From Membranipora membranacea (taxonomy: Eukaryota > Bryozoa > Gymnolaemata > Cheilostomatida > Membraniporidae), in assembly GCA_914767715.1 (NCBI GenBank), contig OU612066.1, positions 9,245,001-9,309,000 of the forward strand: 64,000 nt of DNA, written 5' to 3'. Each line of letters starts with the position of its first letter. Positions within the stretch are counted from its first letter, which is position 1. Shown here piece by piece: positions 45,690 through 59,160 of the stretch. The notes beneath the pieces were generated by a model, which saw nothing but the letters and a program-made list of their open reading frames with translations, was not told the DNA's origin and did not search any database. The translations under genes were made by a program, and so were the position numbers.

Positions 45690-48600
45690 GATCAGATTGA
45701 AAAGAACGCTGACATGCACAAGATCACTGTGGAAAAAGACAGAACTCTATGAAACGCAAAGATAGCAAACCACTGTAAATGATCCTCCATAAGAGCAGCA
45801 TACGCGTAAGAAAAGATGGTATTAACGACCACACTGAGTGTAGAAACAAACAGAAAATAAATAGCCCTATGGCGTTCTTTACATAGTTAACAAATGAATG
45901 TTTAATATAGTGGCTAACTGCTTGAGTCTCAGCCTATAATCTATCAAATCTTCAACTAGTTCCTTATAGGCCAGAAGCAGCTATAGCATAAGTTGTTATG
46001 GCACGGACAATATTTGATGGCAGGATACTGATCACGATTTATACATCATTGGTGTATGTTCTGTAAAACTCACCGGGTGTACCCAGTTGTAGTGGTCATA
46101 TTTAGAAATTAAAAGGTGTTTTGTTTTGGCATTATATGTGTGGGAAATAACTCATATTCTGTGTAATCTAGCTAATCTAATCACCAGGGAATTCCAGGTG
46201 GAAAATGCATTGTGGGATTTTGTTGACATGGCAATTAATTCACCAAGTAAACTTGTAGAGAAGTCTGCTCGTGTTAGATCAGCACTGAGCACCAGCACAA
46301 GCATTGAAAAATTTCGATTGAACTATGTCAAACTTCTTATGGGACTAGTATGATATTGTATGGTCTTAAGACCACTGTCTTGGGGCAATTACAAACAACA
46401 TTTTTGATGTTTCAATTGCCTCTTATGTCATTTTTTGGCTGGATATCTTTAGCATAACACATGAGCAAAGAGTTCAATAAGTGCCCCTCTTTTCAGAAAA
46501 AAACCCAACTGTCAGAGTCTGAAAAACTTAGATATGCCATCTTCGCATACTTTCCTAACATGCTAATGAGATGATATGGGGATATGCGGTAGCGCTGTCT
46601 CTAACCAACCACCTCATGCAATGATAAAACATATACTATGTAGAACCCAGGACTATAGTCTTGACTTGCGCCAACTGCATCAAACTCTTGACCTCCCACT
46701 AATCACATATCAATAGTGTGAGTATTTGGGATATGCTGTAGTGCTGCGGCTGACCTCTTCAACTTGGTACACACTTCTTTCCTACATCAAATTTGTCTCA
46801 CGCTATCATGTTTTGAGCAGTCTTACGTCTAGGCTGCTTTTTGTCTTGTTCTCGTTGAGATGTAGTGCTGTCGCTGACCACCTTTTAAAAGGATGTGATA
46901 GAATATCTTGGTAAAATCATACATATAGTCGTGTTTCCTGCTGACCAAAATAATCACTTAACATTTCACTTACCTCACCGATTGTGAAGAGTATGCAGGT
47001 ATGCTGCCGTGCTGCCGCTGACATGATTGCTACAACCGGGTACACTCTCACTTTTGGATTCAGCACATTGTTCTACCCTAGATATACCCTTGTTTTAAAC
47101 TCGTAACATTTCACTTATTATTAGCGATTTTGAGAAAAATTGCCATATGCTACCGTCCTGCCGTTCTTCCGCTGACATGATTGCTACGATTTGGTACACT
47201 AGACGGCGTGACCAGTGGATCGGGAGCCACTCGGAATGCAGGCAAATGGACCAAACTTGTTCTAGGTTACACTCATATTTTTCTATATTCAGCACATTGT
47301 TATACCCTTGAAACACCTTTTATTTAAACTCTTAATATTTTACTCATTAAAAGTAATTTTTAGAAGAAAAGAGGATATGCTGCCGCTGACATTATCGCTA
47401 CAGCTGGGTACACCCTTAGTTTTGGATTCAGCACATTGTTCCACCCTAGAAACACCTTTTATTGAATTCTTAACATAAATTGGCAAGTCAACAAATTCCC
47501 CACAATGCAGTTTCAACCTGGAATTCCCTGAAGATTAGATTAGTAAGATTACACAGAATAGGAGTTATGTCCCTACACATATAATGCAAAAACAAAACAC
47601 CTTTTAATTTCTAAATATGACTACTACAACTGGTTACACCCGGTGAATTTTACAGAAAAAACATCGATGAAGTATAATATGCGATCAGTTTCCTGCCATC
47701 AAAAATTTTCCGTGCCATTTTTTTATAGAGCAGTTATTGCTAGGCTGCTTCTGGCCTATTAATCGATTGAGCCATAAATTACAGTTCAACTACTTGATGT
47801 CCAATCAAATTTATGCTACTACAAAAGTGGAATGAAAAGAAATGCAAAAAAAATCTGATATTCAGAAACTCTGTAGATAATAAACTGCAGAGCGCCGCTG
47901 TTTCCGGTCACCACTTGACTGTAGAACCTGTATCCATCAGGGTCATAGATAGACAAGAAAGACATAACAACTCTCGGGTAACTAGTCATACCACTGATGA
48001 GAAAAAGTGGATATCCATCATGGAGGGAGTTGTACTCCCATAAAGTCCAGGGTGCTCGTAGTTGCTCTAATGTTTGAATGAACATTTGTTGCTTGTGTGG
48101 ATTATCAATCAAGCCACTTATATCTGATATACCAAGTTCACGGAGCATTCTTCCATTAAACTTGTTGTCAAGCAAATTTTGCTGGTAATCTTCCAGTCTA
48201 AGTATCTGAGCCACCTACAGACATCCTTCATTGTCCAATGCTTCAATGCCTTTTCATCTACACTCCATTTATCATTGCTAAAACATAATAAGTCAAATGA
48301 GAGATCAGGTTGAATTTGTTTGATCCGTTGATATTTCCTAAGTTCATTGATCAAAGCGACATCTTTATTATGAGGAAAACTGAGTTAGCATCAATCATGG
48401 CAAAGATTTTACAATCTGGGGCAGTGTATTTTCCCCTGGTGAAAGGTTACGGTCCATATCATCCATATCATCATTAATGTGAGATATACTTGCACCAACC
48501 TGTGGTTGTAGTCAGGAACATTGACAAATGTTAGCACCAGATTAAATAAGGCAAATGCCGCTATAGTTCTGATAGCACTGTATAGATTGCTAGTGAATGT

Positions 48601-50340
48601 AGCTTTGATCTGTGCATTAAATTATCCGCCTTCTGTTCCATTTTCAGCATGTTGGCTCTCACCTTTCTTCATATCCAGTCGTAATGATGATTCAAACCTT
48701 GTAAAATGTATGAAACAGTTTTGGACAAAATTTCAAATCATAATATATGGGATGTTATGGCCGTATTTGAACCAAACTTAGCTGCAAGTGAAATGTTTTT
48801 TTTTTAATTTCATCGATCAAGCCTGTTTGTGAGGTTTATATTCAAGATTTGTTTATTGGATCGAATGAATCACTTAGGCACACCAATGACTTTGACCCAA
48901 AGTCTTTACATTCAGTTTTGCTATAAAATATCTTTCTGGAGAGTACCTTCGGTTTCACAATAGAATGAGGCGTTACCGTAGTATCCATCAATGTCTCAAA
49001 TTACATATTATTGTAAAGTTTTGAGGATGGATGCGCATAACTTCCTGAGATATAGCCAGATAAAACATTTTCCTCTCGATTTTGTTTACTTGCTTGTTTT
49101 GATGGCTCTCTGTAGGTCACATGACTTGTCAAAACTCAACGGTAATTCAGTCTGATGAAAGTATTGGCTGTTGTGACAATAGCTTGCATATTAGCGATAA
49201 AGATAGCTTAGGAAATTAATTTTGAGCCATTCTACAAACTTCATGAATTTCCATGTGCAACATCCATCTGTGCAGCACTATAATATTCAATGCTAGATTA
49301 TGCCTCAACCAAAATAACGTGGGTACTCAACCTCTGTATTCGAGATAGTACAGGTATGAAAACAGTAATCAGGTATCAATAACCATTTTACAAATAATAG
49401 CAATATCTATAATCTCTATTTTGAGGTTACACAATTTACGAATTAGCAATGGTAATTAATCAATCTTAATTTTGAGATTATACCGATTGTCAAAACAATA
49501 TTGGTGAATAACAACTTCTTTGCAAATTTACAAAATAACATGTGGATGCTTTTATTTGATGCTTACCTATTGATATTGCTCAAAGTTCCTGGTCGTGACA
49601 AAATGTCTAGATTTCTTTGAGCACTTTTTCCAGGAAAACACATCTCAATGGTTGGATTTAATTTGGATATTTACCTCTGGTAAACCTGCGTACACCTGAA
49701 ACAAACATGATCATCACAGGTGCTACAACACGATAATATCCTTGATCGCAAACAGTGGTCTTCATCCAGAGACCTGGCTGTAGTTTGCATAGATAGTGGA
49801 TAGACTAGTGGAAGCATCTTTTGTGCCCTTTAAAAAGCACGATATTGAGGATTGTTGATAGCATAAACTTATACTGTCATACTGACCACTATACTCGGTG
49901 AGAAGATTCCTACCCTGCTGATATCAAGGATATGTTCTATCTATCAGTAATAATCAAAGATTGTCCAGCGGTCTTATGAGTGAAAACACTCATATAGTCT
50001 AGACAATATGGTCTGATACCATTTCCCTTCTTATTAGCCTGGGCAGGCTGTGGGGGTGCCCAGGCTACCTTCTTACGCAGGACCATAAATCACGAAAAAA
50101 GGTAAGGGCAATCTGGAATATGGAAAAAACATGATAACCCCAGAAAGCGAGCTGCTGCACTCACTCTCTCCTACCTGTTTGCATACAGGGCACTCTCTCC
50201 TTCCATTACGATCAAAGCGCTTTGCCAGACAACATCTACAGAAGGTATGTCCACAAGACAGGCTAGTTGGTAAGACCATCAGCTCATGACAGACTTTGCA
50301 TTGAAACTGGCGCTCTAACTTATTAAACCGAGGAATGTGT
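45690..50340 (-). pseudogene. BFAR-like paralogue C, pseudogene split by a 1.8-kb TIR element
   Basis: All four exon types are found in order. RING exon: about 50340-50175, C3HC4 intact (CKVCHELMVLPTSLSCGHTF, CRCCLAKRFD, CPVCKQ). Second exon: 49695-49567, 129 nt instead of 128 because of an extra base, giving a frameshift. Coiled-coil/TM exon: 48697-48500, with an in-frame TAA after GTEGG. SAM exon: 48277 to 45690, with a one-base loss in the SAM helix (WLRYLDWK against WLEVLGLE in copy B), a roughly 40-bp deletion near 47895 and the transposon at 45967-47758. The RING alone remains open, perhaps by chance. Splice sites of the first three exons look usable. Confidence 0.88.
45967..47758. mobile_element. 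1.79-kb TIR element with ~280-bp inverted ends and internal ~145-bp tandem repeats
   Basis: The left end TAGGCCAGAAGCAG is mirrored at 47745-47758, and similarity runs about 280 bases inward on each side (45967-46245; 47468-47758). Flanking TTA on both sides may be the target duplication. The middle holds about six tandem copies spaced near 145 bases, each with 'TATGCTGCCGTGCTGCCGC' or a variant followed by 'TGACATGATTGCTAC' and 'GGGTACAC' (near 46594, 46747, 46873, 47013, 47167, 47386). A small MITE-like piece lies in one unit at about 47199-47268. No transposase. Superfamily not determined. Confidence 0.85.
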
Positions 50341-51553
50341 GAGGAGCTGAGGAGGTGTTAGGTTGTGCTGTGAGGATTTTGGGTGGAGTTCTTTTAGAGT
50401 TCTCTTATCAGTAGAAAAATAGCAAAGGCATTAACACTATAACAACTTTGTAGGCCTTTTCTTGACAATAAAACATCACTTACATTTTACTTTCATTTCA
50501 TTTTTGCCACTTCGTAAGTGGTATTCATATTTACCATAATCTATCACCTAACTATATCCCAAATAACTTTCTTTTACTATACAGAAAAGAGCATTCAAGT
50601 TGATAGCTAATATACTAGATTGTTACACCTTTTACCCTTACCAGTGCTCAACATATATTTTACTGGCATTACCGGACATCAATTATTATTTTATTAAACA
50701 AGACATGTCCACCACTGTTGTTAGAGCGTTTCAATAATTTGCTCCATTCCTTCTGAGAGACATGTTCAAACAACACCCAACTTCAAACAACTTCTTCCGG
50801 ATGATATGATAGCACCTACTTTTAACAATATATACCATAATATATATACCATTTAATTTATGTTCAATATTCAATTATAAATCACTCAAACGTACATTTT
50901 CTGATTATCTTTTTCATCATCTTGATTCAAATTTTTTTGTTCCCTTTTTTTTCTCGATGGCTGATTTCGTTAAACATTCTCATTCAACACTGGCAACACT
51001 AAATAGGAATCCACTTGCAATTTGCCTTCACAGATAGGCAACATACTCAAAAATGAAAATCCAAGGTATAAGCTCTAAGCTCAGTCAGCAGCCCTTAAAC
51101 CCCATTGGCTACAATAAACTGAATTGCATTGGAAGCTATGTTCAGTTTATATTCTCGAAGAACTGCATAACTTTTTTTATTGAAAGCAATAACATTGTTA
51201 TTGTCGATGATTTTGTAATTGACATGACTGTTTATGTATTTATACATTGAAACAAACAAAAGATAACTGCTTCAATTCTAGGAACAAATGCTCCTATACA
51301 TTAAATTATTCCAATAACATTATCAGTACTAACACATGGCGAATCTTATTGGGTATGCTTGTTACCGAAACAAAATAGTGAAAGAGAGTGTGCAATTGAA
51401 ATGATTAAAATTTTCTAATTTAATCATTATTTAAAACATACAAATTTAGAAAGAGTGCATCATTACGTGTTAAATATCGAAATAATATAACTTTTGTGGT
51501 TGTCTGCTACTATTACTATTACTATTTATTGCTGTATGGAAAGAAAACAGAAG
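50341..51553. other. Spacer between BFAR paralogues C and D
   Basis: A minus-strand AATAAA at 51530-51525 is the likely poly(A) signal of paralogue D. Otherwise I see no gene or defined repeat. Confidence 0.4.
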
Positions 51554-54292
51554 CTAATTATAACCTAGTCTTCTATCTGAAAAGTTGATAACTGATAACT
51601 GACGGGTGATGTAGAATACTATTGCATACAAGTTTAGTACACTGATGAGAGTGATTCGCCCCATTAGCAGGACGCCCGTAAGAAAAGATGGAAGTAACCA
51701 CCAAACACAACACAGATAAAAATAAACCTGCACACGCTGTACGAACCCTGAAAAATAGGCAAGCAAACCATATTGGATGGCGCTTTTATTCCCCCGGTTC
51801 AGGATACCGCTTTTCAAAATTGTTATCAGCCATATACCAATATCTATCCAAACTATTGCATCCATTACACACTGCAAGACAAGTGATATGCCAATCCAGT
51901 AGTGCATATAAAAGAAATGTGAAATAAATTTGATATTCATTAGTTCTGCAAAGAAAAAACTGCAGGGATAAAACCAGATAGGTGTCTGATAATCCTCCAA
52001 AGGTCCGCTGTTTCCGGTCACCACTTGAATGTAGTACTTGTATCCATCTGGGTCATAGATAGACAAAAATGTGAGCGTTGCTCTTTGGGATTCACCCATA
52101 CCATATAGTAGGAAAAGTGTGTAGCCTTTATGGGCATCGTAATAATCCCATAATGTGATTGGCGCTCGAAGCTTCTCCAATGAGTGCATGAACATCCTTT
52201 GATGAAGTGGATTGGTGATGCCAATCAACGGGCTCAGATCCGATTTGCTGACTTCAAAAAGCATTCTTCCATTAATTTTGTTTTCAAGAAAATGTCTCTG
52301 ATAATCCTCCAGTCCGAGCTCCTCAAGCCACTTTGAGACATCTTCTGTAGTCCAATACTCCAGAGCCTGTTCATTTACTCGCCTGCCATGGTTGCTAAAA
52401 TGTGAGTAACAGTCTGTTTATATGAACATCTTGATCGAATCAAATTGATTGAGGTGGTCAGTTTGGCTCCCGGTTCAATACCTTGCTTGTGTACCAAATT
52501 GAGAATTGGCTAATGATAGATTCATTGTTCTTACCTGTGATTGGGGTTAGATGTATGGAGATACATGTAAATCACAAAAAGTAAGACTAAAGCCACTCCC
52601 GTCCCTATCACAGCATAAAGCACTCTAGTACAAATGTTCTTCAGCAGTATCCCAATAGCCTCTCCTTGCGTAACGATTGCATTTTCAGCTCTTTGTAAAT
52701 GCAGATTTTGCTCAGCTTTCTCTTGTTCCAGTTGCAGCACAGATTCAAACCTGTGCAAAAGTATTCTATATGAGGCTGTTCCCTTGTTTGACACCGGTCT
52801 GATAGCAGTGAGGCGTGCTCAGGTAGTTCATAAGTTAGGTAGGCTATGTTTACATACTTGCAAAAAATATCTAAGTTTATGGCACTGTCTTAGGCTTTTA
52901 CATAGATGGTTACCGTGTTGAGAGGAAGTAATTTTATTTTGCAGGGGAGATAACTAAGCTATCAAAGTGTTGTTATCTCATTTATTATTAACCGAGCTTT
53001 CTTTTTGAGAACTCAGATTAAGTTACATAAAACTGGGTTCAAAAATTACCTGAGTTTTACCTCAATTAATTTATGAATGTTAGGTATTATAATAACTCGA
53101 GATCAGTTCGGTAAACTATATTTTTGAAAGTTTTGGATTCGAATCTCATTTTTTTAAGTCGTAGAAGAGTATTTTTGTACGATGCTTACCAATTGATGAT
53201 GGTCATATTTTCTGGTTGTGATAGAACAGCTTTTGTCCTCTGAGTGCTTTTTTCAGTAAATATCTTTTCAATGGTTGACTTTATTTGAATATTCACCATT
53301 GGTAACCCCGCATATGCCTACAAAAAAGAGGATGTAATGAAACCCCTTCAACTGCAGTTCTTTAAAAATACTTCAGCTCTGTGTACGCTTATGACATTTT
53401 TAACAAGAAGTGCCCAGGATATAATTATGATATTTTTAACCCCATCACGGATATCGTTATCCCAAAAGAGATCATTTTCTTCCCAATATGTGTTAGCTAT
53501 TCCAACCAATTTCATTTGTTTATTTTCTTTACCTGGTGGCATGTAGGACACTCCATACTTCTGCAGGCATCATACCACTGTGCTAAACAGTGTCTGCAGA
53601 AGCTATGCCCACAATTTAAGCTTGTTGGTAAGATCATCAGCTCAAGACAGATACCACATTGAAACTGGTCCTCTAATTCAGCAAGCTCAGGTGTTCCTGA
53701 GGATTGTGTGAGGCGTTGAGGGGATTTCAGGCTGGATTGGAACTCTGCTAGTTTGCTGCAAGTTCTCACATCTTTGGCTCTGGTGTCGGTGCTCTTAATG
53801 ACAGACATCAGGCCCATATTTACCATCGGTATAACATTGAAACTCTAGAATAAATTTACAAAGTTAATCCGGTTTATATGCGTCATAAACATATAAATAT
53901 ATAGATATAAAGTATTTATAGGTTTATGGATGTACCACAGCTAGGAAAGGAGTTAACGGCTCCAATCGCATGGCAGTGAAAGAATAATAATATTAGATGT
54001 CTATGAACCATAGACAAAATAATACCTGGTGGCAGAGCGGACACTGCTTTCCCTTAGATCTATCCAGATAAGTTTTCAGGCAATGCCGGCAGAAGCTATG
54101 ATGACAAGCCAAAGTCGTAGGCATTTGTATTCGCTTGCAACATAGCCCGCATTGATGCTCGACAGCTATCGAACTGCTCTGCCGCTCGGCTAAAATAGAT
54201 ACATCTTGAGCTGATTTTGGTTTCCCTCCCCAGCCTGGGAAGCAGTCAGCCAAGGCTTTCTCCACATCGTTGTCGATATAAGCAGTTGCCAT
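51554..54292 (-). CDS. BFAR-like paralogue D with two RING exons (RING-RING-TM-SAM-TM)
   Basis: The exons are 54292-54026 (RING1), 53844-53533 (RING2), 53317-53190, 52750-52535 and 52394-51554, all GT-AG. Taken together they give 1764 nt, 587 residues, with no stop or frameshift. RING1: CGLC, then LACHHSFCRHC and CPLC. RING2: CGIC, then LNCGHSFCRHC and CPTC; both C3HC4. A coiled-coil stretch (LEQEKAEQNLHLQRAENAIV) precedes the first membrane segment, then SAM (WTTEDVSKWLEELGLEDYQ) and C-terminal membrane segments as in BFAR. The first residues of the RING2 exon (SFNVIPMVNMGL) resemble those of the third exon (AYAGLPMVNIQI), as if a unit had been duplicated. Both RING exons also have their own ATG and end in phase 0, so mutually exclusive first exons are an alternative to a double-RING protein. 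Confidence 0.8.
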
Positions 54293-56439
54293 GACTGTCC
54301 AAGAGAGCTTTCACTGCACAACTGGGTGATCAGCACTTTTCGTACAAGATGGCCTAATTTACGTTGTGCAATCCTTACCAACATCATGAATGGTTCATGA
54401 GTTACGGAATGTGTTTATGCATGCACTGATGAACACAACAGGAACATTTTACGGAGCTAAATTTGATATATTTTCTTATTCTCTATGAGTGAGTGAGCTG
54501 TGGACATCAAAGGAAACTGGTATTTTTGCCTCCATTACAATGCGACCCGACTAATTAGGATGGATTTTGAGAAATGCCAAAAAAGCACTTCAAACATTTG
54601 ACTCTATAGTATTTAGATGGTAGCAGAAGTTGCCCACAATTATAAAATCACTATTGTTGTCTTTGCTATTGACATTTATCATTGAGTTTTCGCTGCTAAA
54701 TTACGGGCGACCAAAAGAACTGAGTATTCCATGCGCTTCACATGATATTAAAAGCCCCATAATATCAGTTGAACAAATAGCCTGATTATGGATATTGGTA
54801 GGGGAAAATTTTCCTCCCCAACGCAGATCAAACCCGTAAAATTATACCATTAGAGCTTTCTTTCGGCTAAACGTTGTTAGATAATGCCAAGGTTACATGT
54901 ACTTAGCTGAAAGTACCATAATGACCTGATATTGGCTCTCTCCCAATCAATCAAAGCCAACACATTGACAACTTGTGTCACAAACAACAGTTTAAGCTAA
55001 TGAAATTTCATGTATATAGTAGGGAAAAATTTTCTTCCCCATCGCAGACTAAACCCATTAAATTTTAATATTGTGAGGTTTCTTGCAGATATTCAATTTT
55101 GAATGTTAGGTCGTCAATTTAAGGTATGAAGATTAATGCCCTGAATGTTTCAACTTCAAGGCTAGGGATGTAGGCGCTAGACATGCTTCATTGGATAATT
55201 CACCTGGACTGATTGGTTGCATTTGTGCAAAGTGTCATTGGACTTAACTCTTCTCTTCGGTGTGTGATCTAGAGTACGCATGCCCAACCTTTTTTCGGGT
55301 TTGGCAATTTTTGGTTTGGGAGCATACCAATTGGCGGCACCACACTAATATTACTTGAGATACAGAATGGGAATCTCCGGGCCTGCATCCAAGGGTGGCT
55401 GGCTGGGTAGGTCCCTTTTATGCCAGGGGTAAGGGGCCTCCCCAAGAAAATCTTTTGAAAATAGAGGCAGTTTTTAGGCATTTCAGCCGTATTTGGGAAG
55501 AAAACGAATACGCCATCGGCCACAGGAATCTTTGAGTTACAATAGAGGGACATTTGAGGGACATAATATCACATATAATCCCTTCCGTGTTTGTACTATG
55601 AATTGAAAAATCCAGTGAACTTAATTTAGAGGGTGGTAAATGGCTGACAGCACATTTTTATAGTGATTAAAAAGATCACATGGGAGTCCTACTCCTAGGA
55701 GGAAGGAATCTGGTTTGTGTTAACTGCTTACAGAGAAGGATAGGATCATTACAGTTAAATAAAGATGTGATTATGGTAGATTGTCATTGAATATAATAAT
55801 GAGAAGAGGGTTTTGTCAAAATTTTAATTTTAATGACCATCACAGAGCAATGAGAACACTTTAACGCAGACAACATTTTGGATGAGAAGTTATGTCTTTG
55901 TCGACACGGTGAAACTTCACAAGATCAAACCCTGGGCCTCTCTGCAACCAATTTAGAACATGCGATGTTAGGAGGCTGTACTTCCGAGCCTTGCTCATTT
56001 TGGCGTGGAGGTATGTTTTGAGGCAAGCTAAAGGATAGCTTACATCTTTCAGTTTTAAATTTGTTGATGAGCTCTGAAAATTATAACATTTAGAATTTGC
56101 AAATGATTTGCCAGAAAATAACCGTCTGCATATGCAAGTTCAGATATGTTACTCTTATTCATAATCAATAGCAGCCACCCTCAGTAGGGCCTAATGAATA
56201 TAAGGTAGTTTTTGGCCATGTGCAATAAATTTCCCGAAACGATTGTGATGCAAATAAAATCAGTGAAAAATGAGTCTCAATTTCTTGTGATTTACAATGC
56301 AAACACCAAGTAAGTTGTCTACGCTTCCTAAAATTATTTTGAACAAAACTCCGTGTTTTCGTTACCAATCAACCCTGAGCTGTATTTTTTTTCTTCATCG
56401 TTCTAAGATATAAAATATATTCAAACTCAAACCAATAGT
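54293..56439. repeat. Upstream flank of paralogue D with inverted-duplication blocks R3 and R2
   Basis: 55226-55115 (R3) and 56437-56128 (R2) are inverted copies of sequence upstream of paralogue B. The promoter of paralogue D should lie in 54293-55114, where I see no TATA box. The interval 55300-55550 has open frames of GC-richer composition that I cannot identify. Confidence 0.6.
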
Positions 56440-59160
56440 TGGCAGTTGGCTCTTGCAGAGTGAGATTGTCTTTTCAAAGCTCTCTGTAATCCAGTATTTA
56501 ATTTTAATACTTTTTGCTGTTAACATAATGGCACAGCCATTGCAGCCTTTGTTTATGTTGGTGCTTATAATCACCCTCATCTACCAGCCTAGAGGAGTGA
56601 AAAGCCTAGAACATATGGATTATCAATCAGCTGTTGGATATAAAATACTCTATAAATCAGCATCAGCTTAAAGAAATTTGGAATACTAATTACAAACACT
56701 TAGTAAAAAACATTGATCCTGGACTTCTTCGATCTCGAAAGAGAGGCAAGCGTGGCGGAGTTCGAGTAAATCATAGTAATAAAACTGGCAAAGTACCACT
56801 ACCTGCAATTGTACTCACTAATGCACAATCTGTTAGAAATAAACTCGATGAACTAGCAGGGGTGCCCAACCTATGGCTCATGAGCCACCTCGGCTCATTT
56901 TGGCTTTTTGGGTGGCTCATTTTAATATTTGCAAATTTCACGCGCTTTTTGGCGCGAATTTCATGCGTTCAATTCAAGCATGTACAATGTACATTAAATT
57001 TATGTATAGTGTATACAAGTTCATTGTACTGGGTGCCTGCATTGTAATATGTGTGTAGAGTTGTCTTCTTGCAGACTTGCCAACCTAAATTTTCCAAAAT
57101 GCTTACAAAAATTTGCAAAATGCTTAAAATGCTTACAAAACTCCAGGGCGCCTTATATGACCAGAAATTGCCTCAAAAATTTCTCACACAATGACTTTGC
57201 TTTGGAATTTTTGCCAACACTTATACATGAATGAATATGATACATATATATCACTGACTGTTTCCATGTTGTCTACACGCGACGTGGTCAGCTCATTTGG
57301 TTTAATTGATTTTTGAAATGGCTCATGTGAGAGAAAAGGTTGGGCACCCCTGAACTAGATGGTCCCCTTAAAACCAAACGACTTATCAACCAATCTCAGC
57401 TTATCTGTATTACCGAATCCTGGCTTACTCCAGATGTGCTACATTCAAGAACCGAACTTGAGGGTTATGAACAGTTCCGCAATGACAGACTCCCGGACGC
57501 TAGCAGTAAAACTTGTGGAGGGGGCGTTCTGGTATATATTGACAACAAATGGTCAACAAATAATAACATTATATTCAACTATACGGACACTCACTGTGAA
57601 ATTCTGACAATAAAATCAAGACCTCACTGGCTTCCAAGAGAGTTTACTTCGATTATCTCTGTTTCATGTTATACTCCCTTCACCGGCACTTCCAGACTGA
57701 AACAAAATGCTTTATCCACAGCTAAAACAATACCATCACATGTCAAAGAACTAGAGGAAAAACAGCCAGATTCCTGCATTCTTGTGATGGGGGATTTTAA
57801 TCAGCTTCCTTTTAAACTTGATGGATACTACCAAACAGTAAAAACACCTACACGGAACAATAAAATTCTTGAAAAATGCTACATTAGAATTAAAGACGCC
57901 TTCAAACTATGTCATCAACTTGCCAAGCTTGGTGGGTCAGATCACTTTATAACACACCTCATACCATCCTACACATCCTTATCTAAAAATAAAAAACAAA
58001 TCGAGTCACCCGACGTATATATTCTGAAGAGAACTGTGAAGAACTGAAAGCAGCATTGGATATAACTATCTGGAATAATCTGCTCTCCGATGATGACAAC
58101 ATCCATGAACAGACTGAAATAACAACGGATCATATAAACTTCTGCACAGATATGTGCTTACCCAAGAAGAGCTTCAGGATGTGTACCAACCAGAAACCTT
58201 GGATAAACAAACATGTAACAGAAATGATCGACCAAAAACAAGCAGCCCATAAGGATGGAAACCGTGCACTATATAACAAACTAAAACGTGACATCACCAG
58301 ATCAATAACCAAAAGCAAACAAAATTATTCTAAGAAAATTCAGCAACAGCTAGTAAACGAACCAGCCAAAGCATGGACTGATATTAAGAAAATTAGTGGA
58401 TTACCTCCTAGCAACTACTACTACCAAAAAGAACCCATTTACACCTCATGACCTCAACACTTTCTTCACCAGATATGAAAAGCCTATATCTCTCCAGCCC
58501 ATTATTGATCAACACACTACCAGCGAACCTCCACTGTAAATATCAGAAGAGACAGTACTTAGACAGGGACTTAACTCTCGCAAAGGGCCAGGCCCTGATG
58601 GTCTCATTCCAAAAGTGCTGAAGTTCTGCAGCTATCAACTGGCACCTGTTTTTGCTGAACTGTTTAATCTCTCAATCAAATCTAAGTCAACACCAAATTC
58701 ATGGAAATCTGTCATGATCAAACCACTTCCTAAAGTCAAGAACCCTGACGAACAACTTAAACAATACCGCCCAATAGCTCTCACAAGCTGTATTTTATGT
58801 AAAATGCTGGAAAGACTTATCAAACACTACATAATAACTCATACACCCATGGATAAACATCAATTGGCATATCGTGCGCATCGCTCTACAAAAGATGCAG
58901 TCTTATGTCTTACTACAACTGTGACAAGTTTCATCGACAAGAAAGCATCCAACTATGCAAGGTGTCTCTTCCTAGACTTCTCTTCAGCTTTCAATACTAT
59001 ATCTGTTCCAGACCTCATCACACAACTAACTCATCTCGACTCCAATGTCACTCAGTAGATATATAGCTTTCTTACCAACAGAGTACAAAGAACAATAGTG
59101 GATGGCATAATATCAAATCCAATCACAACAAACACAGGAACACCCCAGGTGTATTCAGAG
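56440..59160 (+). mobile_element. CR1/L2-like LINE, 5' and central part, interrupted by a hAT MITE
   Basis: The coding remnant begins near 56640. It contains the pre-endonuclease motif VLTNAQSVRNKLDEL. After the inserted MITE come the endonuclease (ICITESWLTPD, GGGVLVYIDN, CILVMGDFNQLPF, LGGSDHF) at 57359-58047 and the reverse transcriptase (58615-59150: KPLPKVKNPDEQLKQYRPIA, MDKHQLAYRAHRSTKDAV, CLFLDFSSAFNTI, ending at NTGTPQ). Frameshifts near 58045 and 58450 and the missing YADD part show it is dead. It lies within block R2 of the inverted duplication, so the uninterrupted R2 near 40.4 kb shows the empty site. Confidence 0.9.
56857..57350. mobile_element. 494-bp hAT MITE, second copy
   Basis: Nearly identical to 28692-29207. 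Flanked by TGAACTAG (56849-56856 and 57351-57358). Deleting it with one 8-mer restores the LINE frame (NKLDEL-DGPLKTK), proving the insertion. The right end lacks the last two bases (TG) relative to the first copy unless they coincide with the duplication. Confidence 0.93.

Noticed and set aside
46126-46353. 75-codon frame as a gene
   Set aside because: It lies in the left inverted end of the 45967-47758 transposon and its mirror copy is not open.
57340-57607. Endonuclease-like frame as a host EEP gene like those at 20-30 kb
   Set aside because: The motif set (ITESWL, GDFNQLPF, GGSDHF) is that of LINE endonucleases, continuous with RT downstream.
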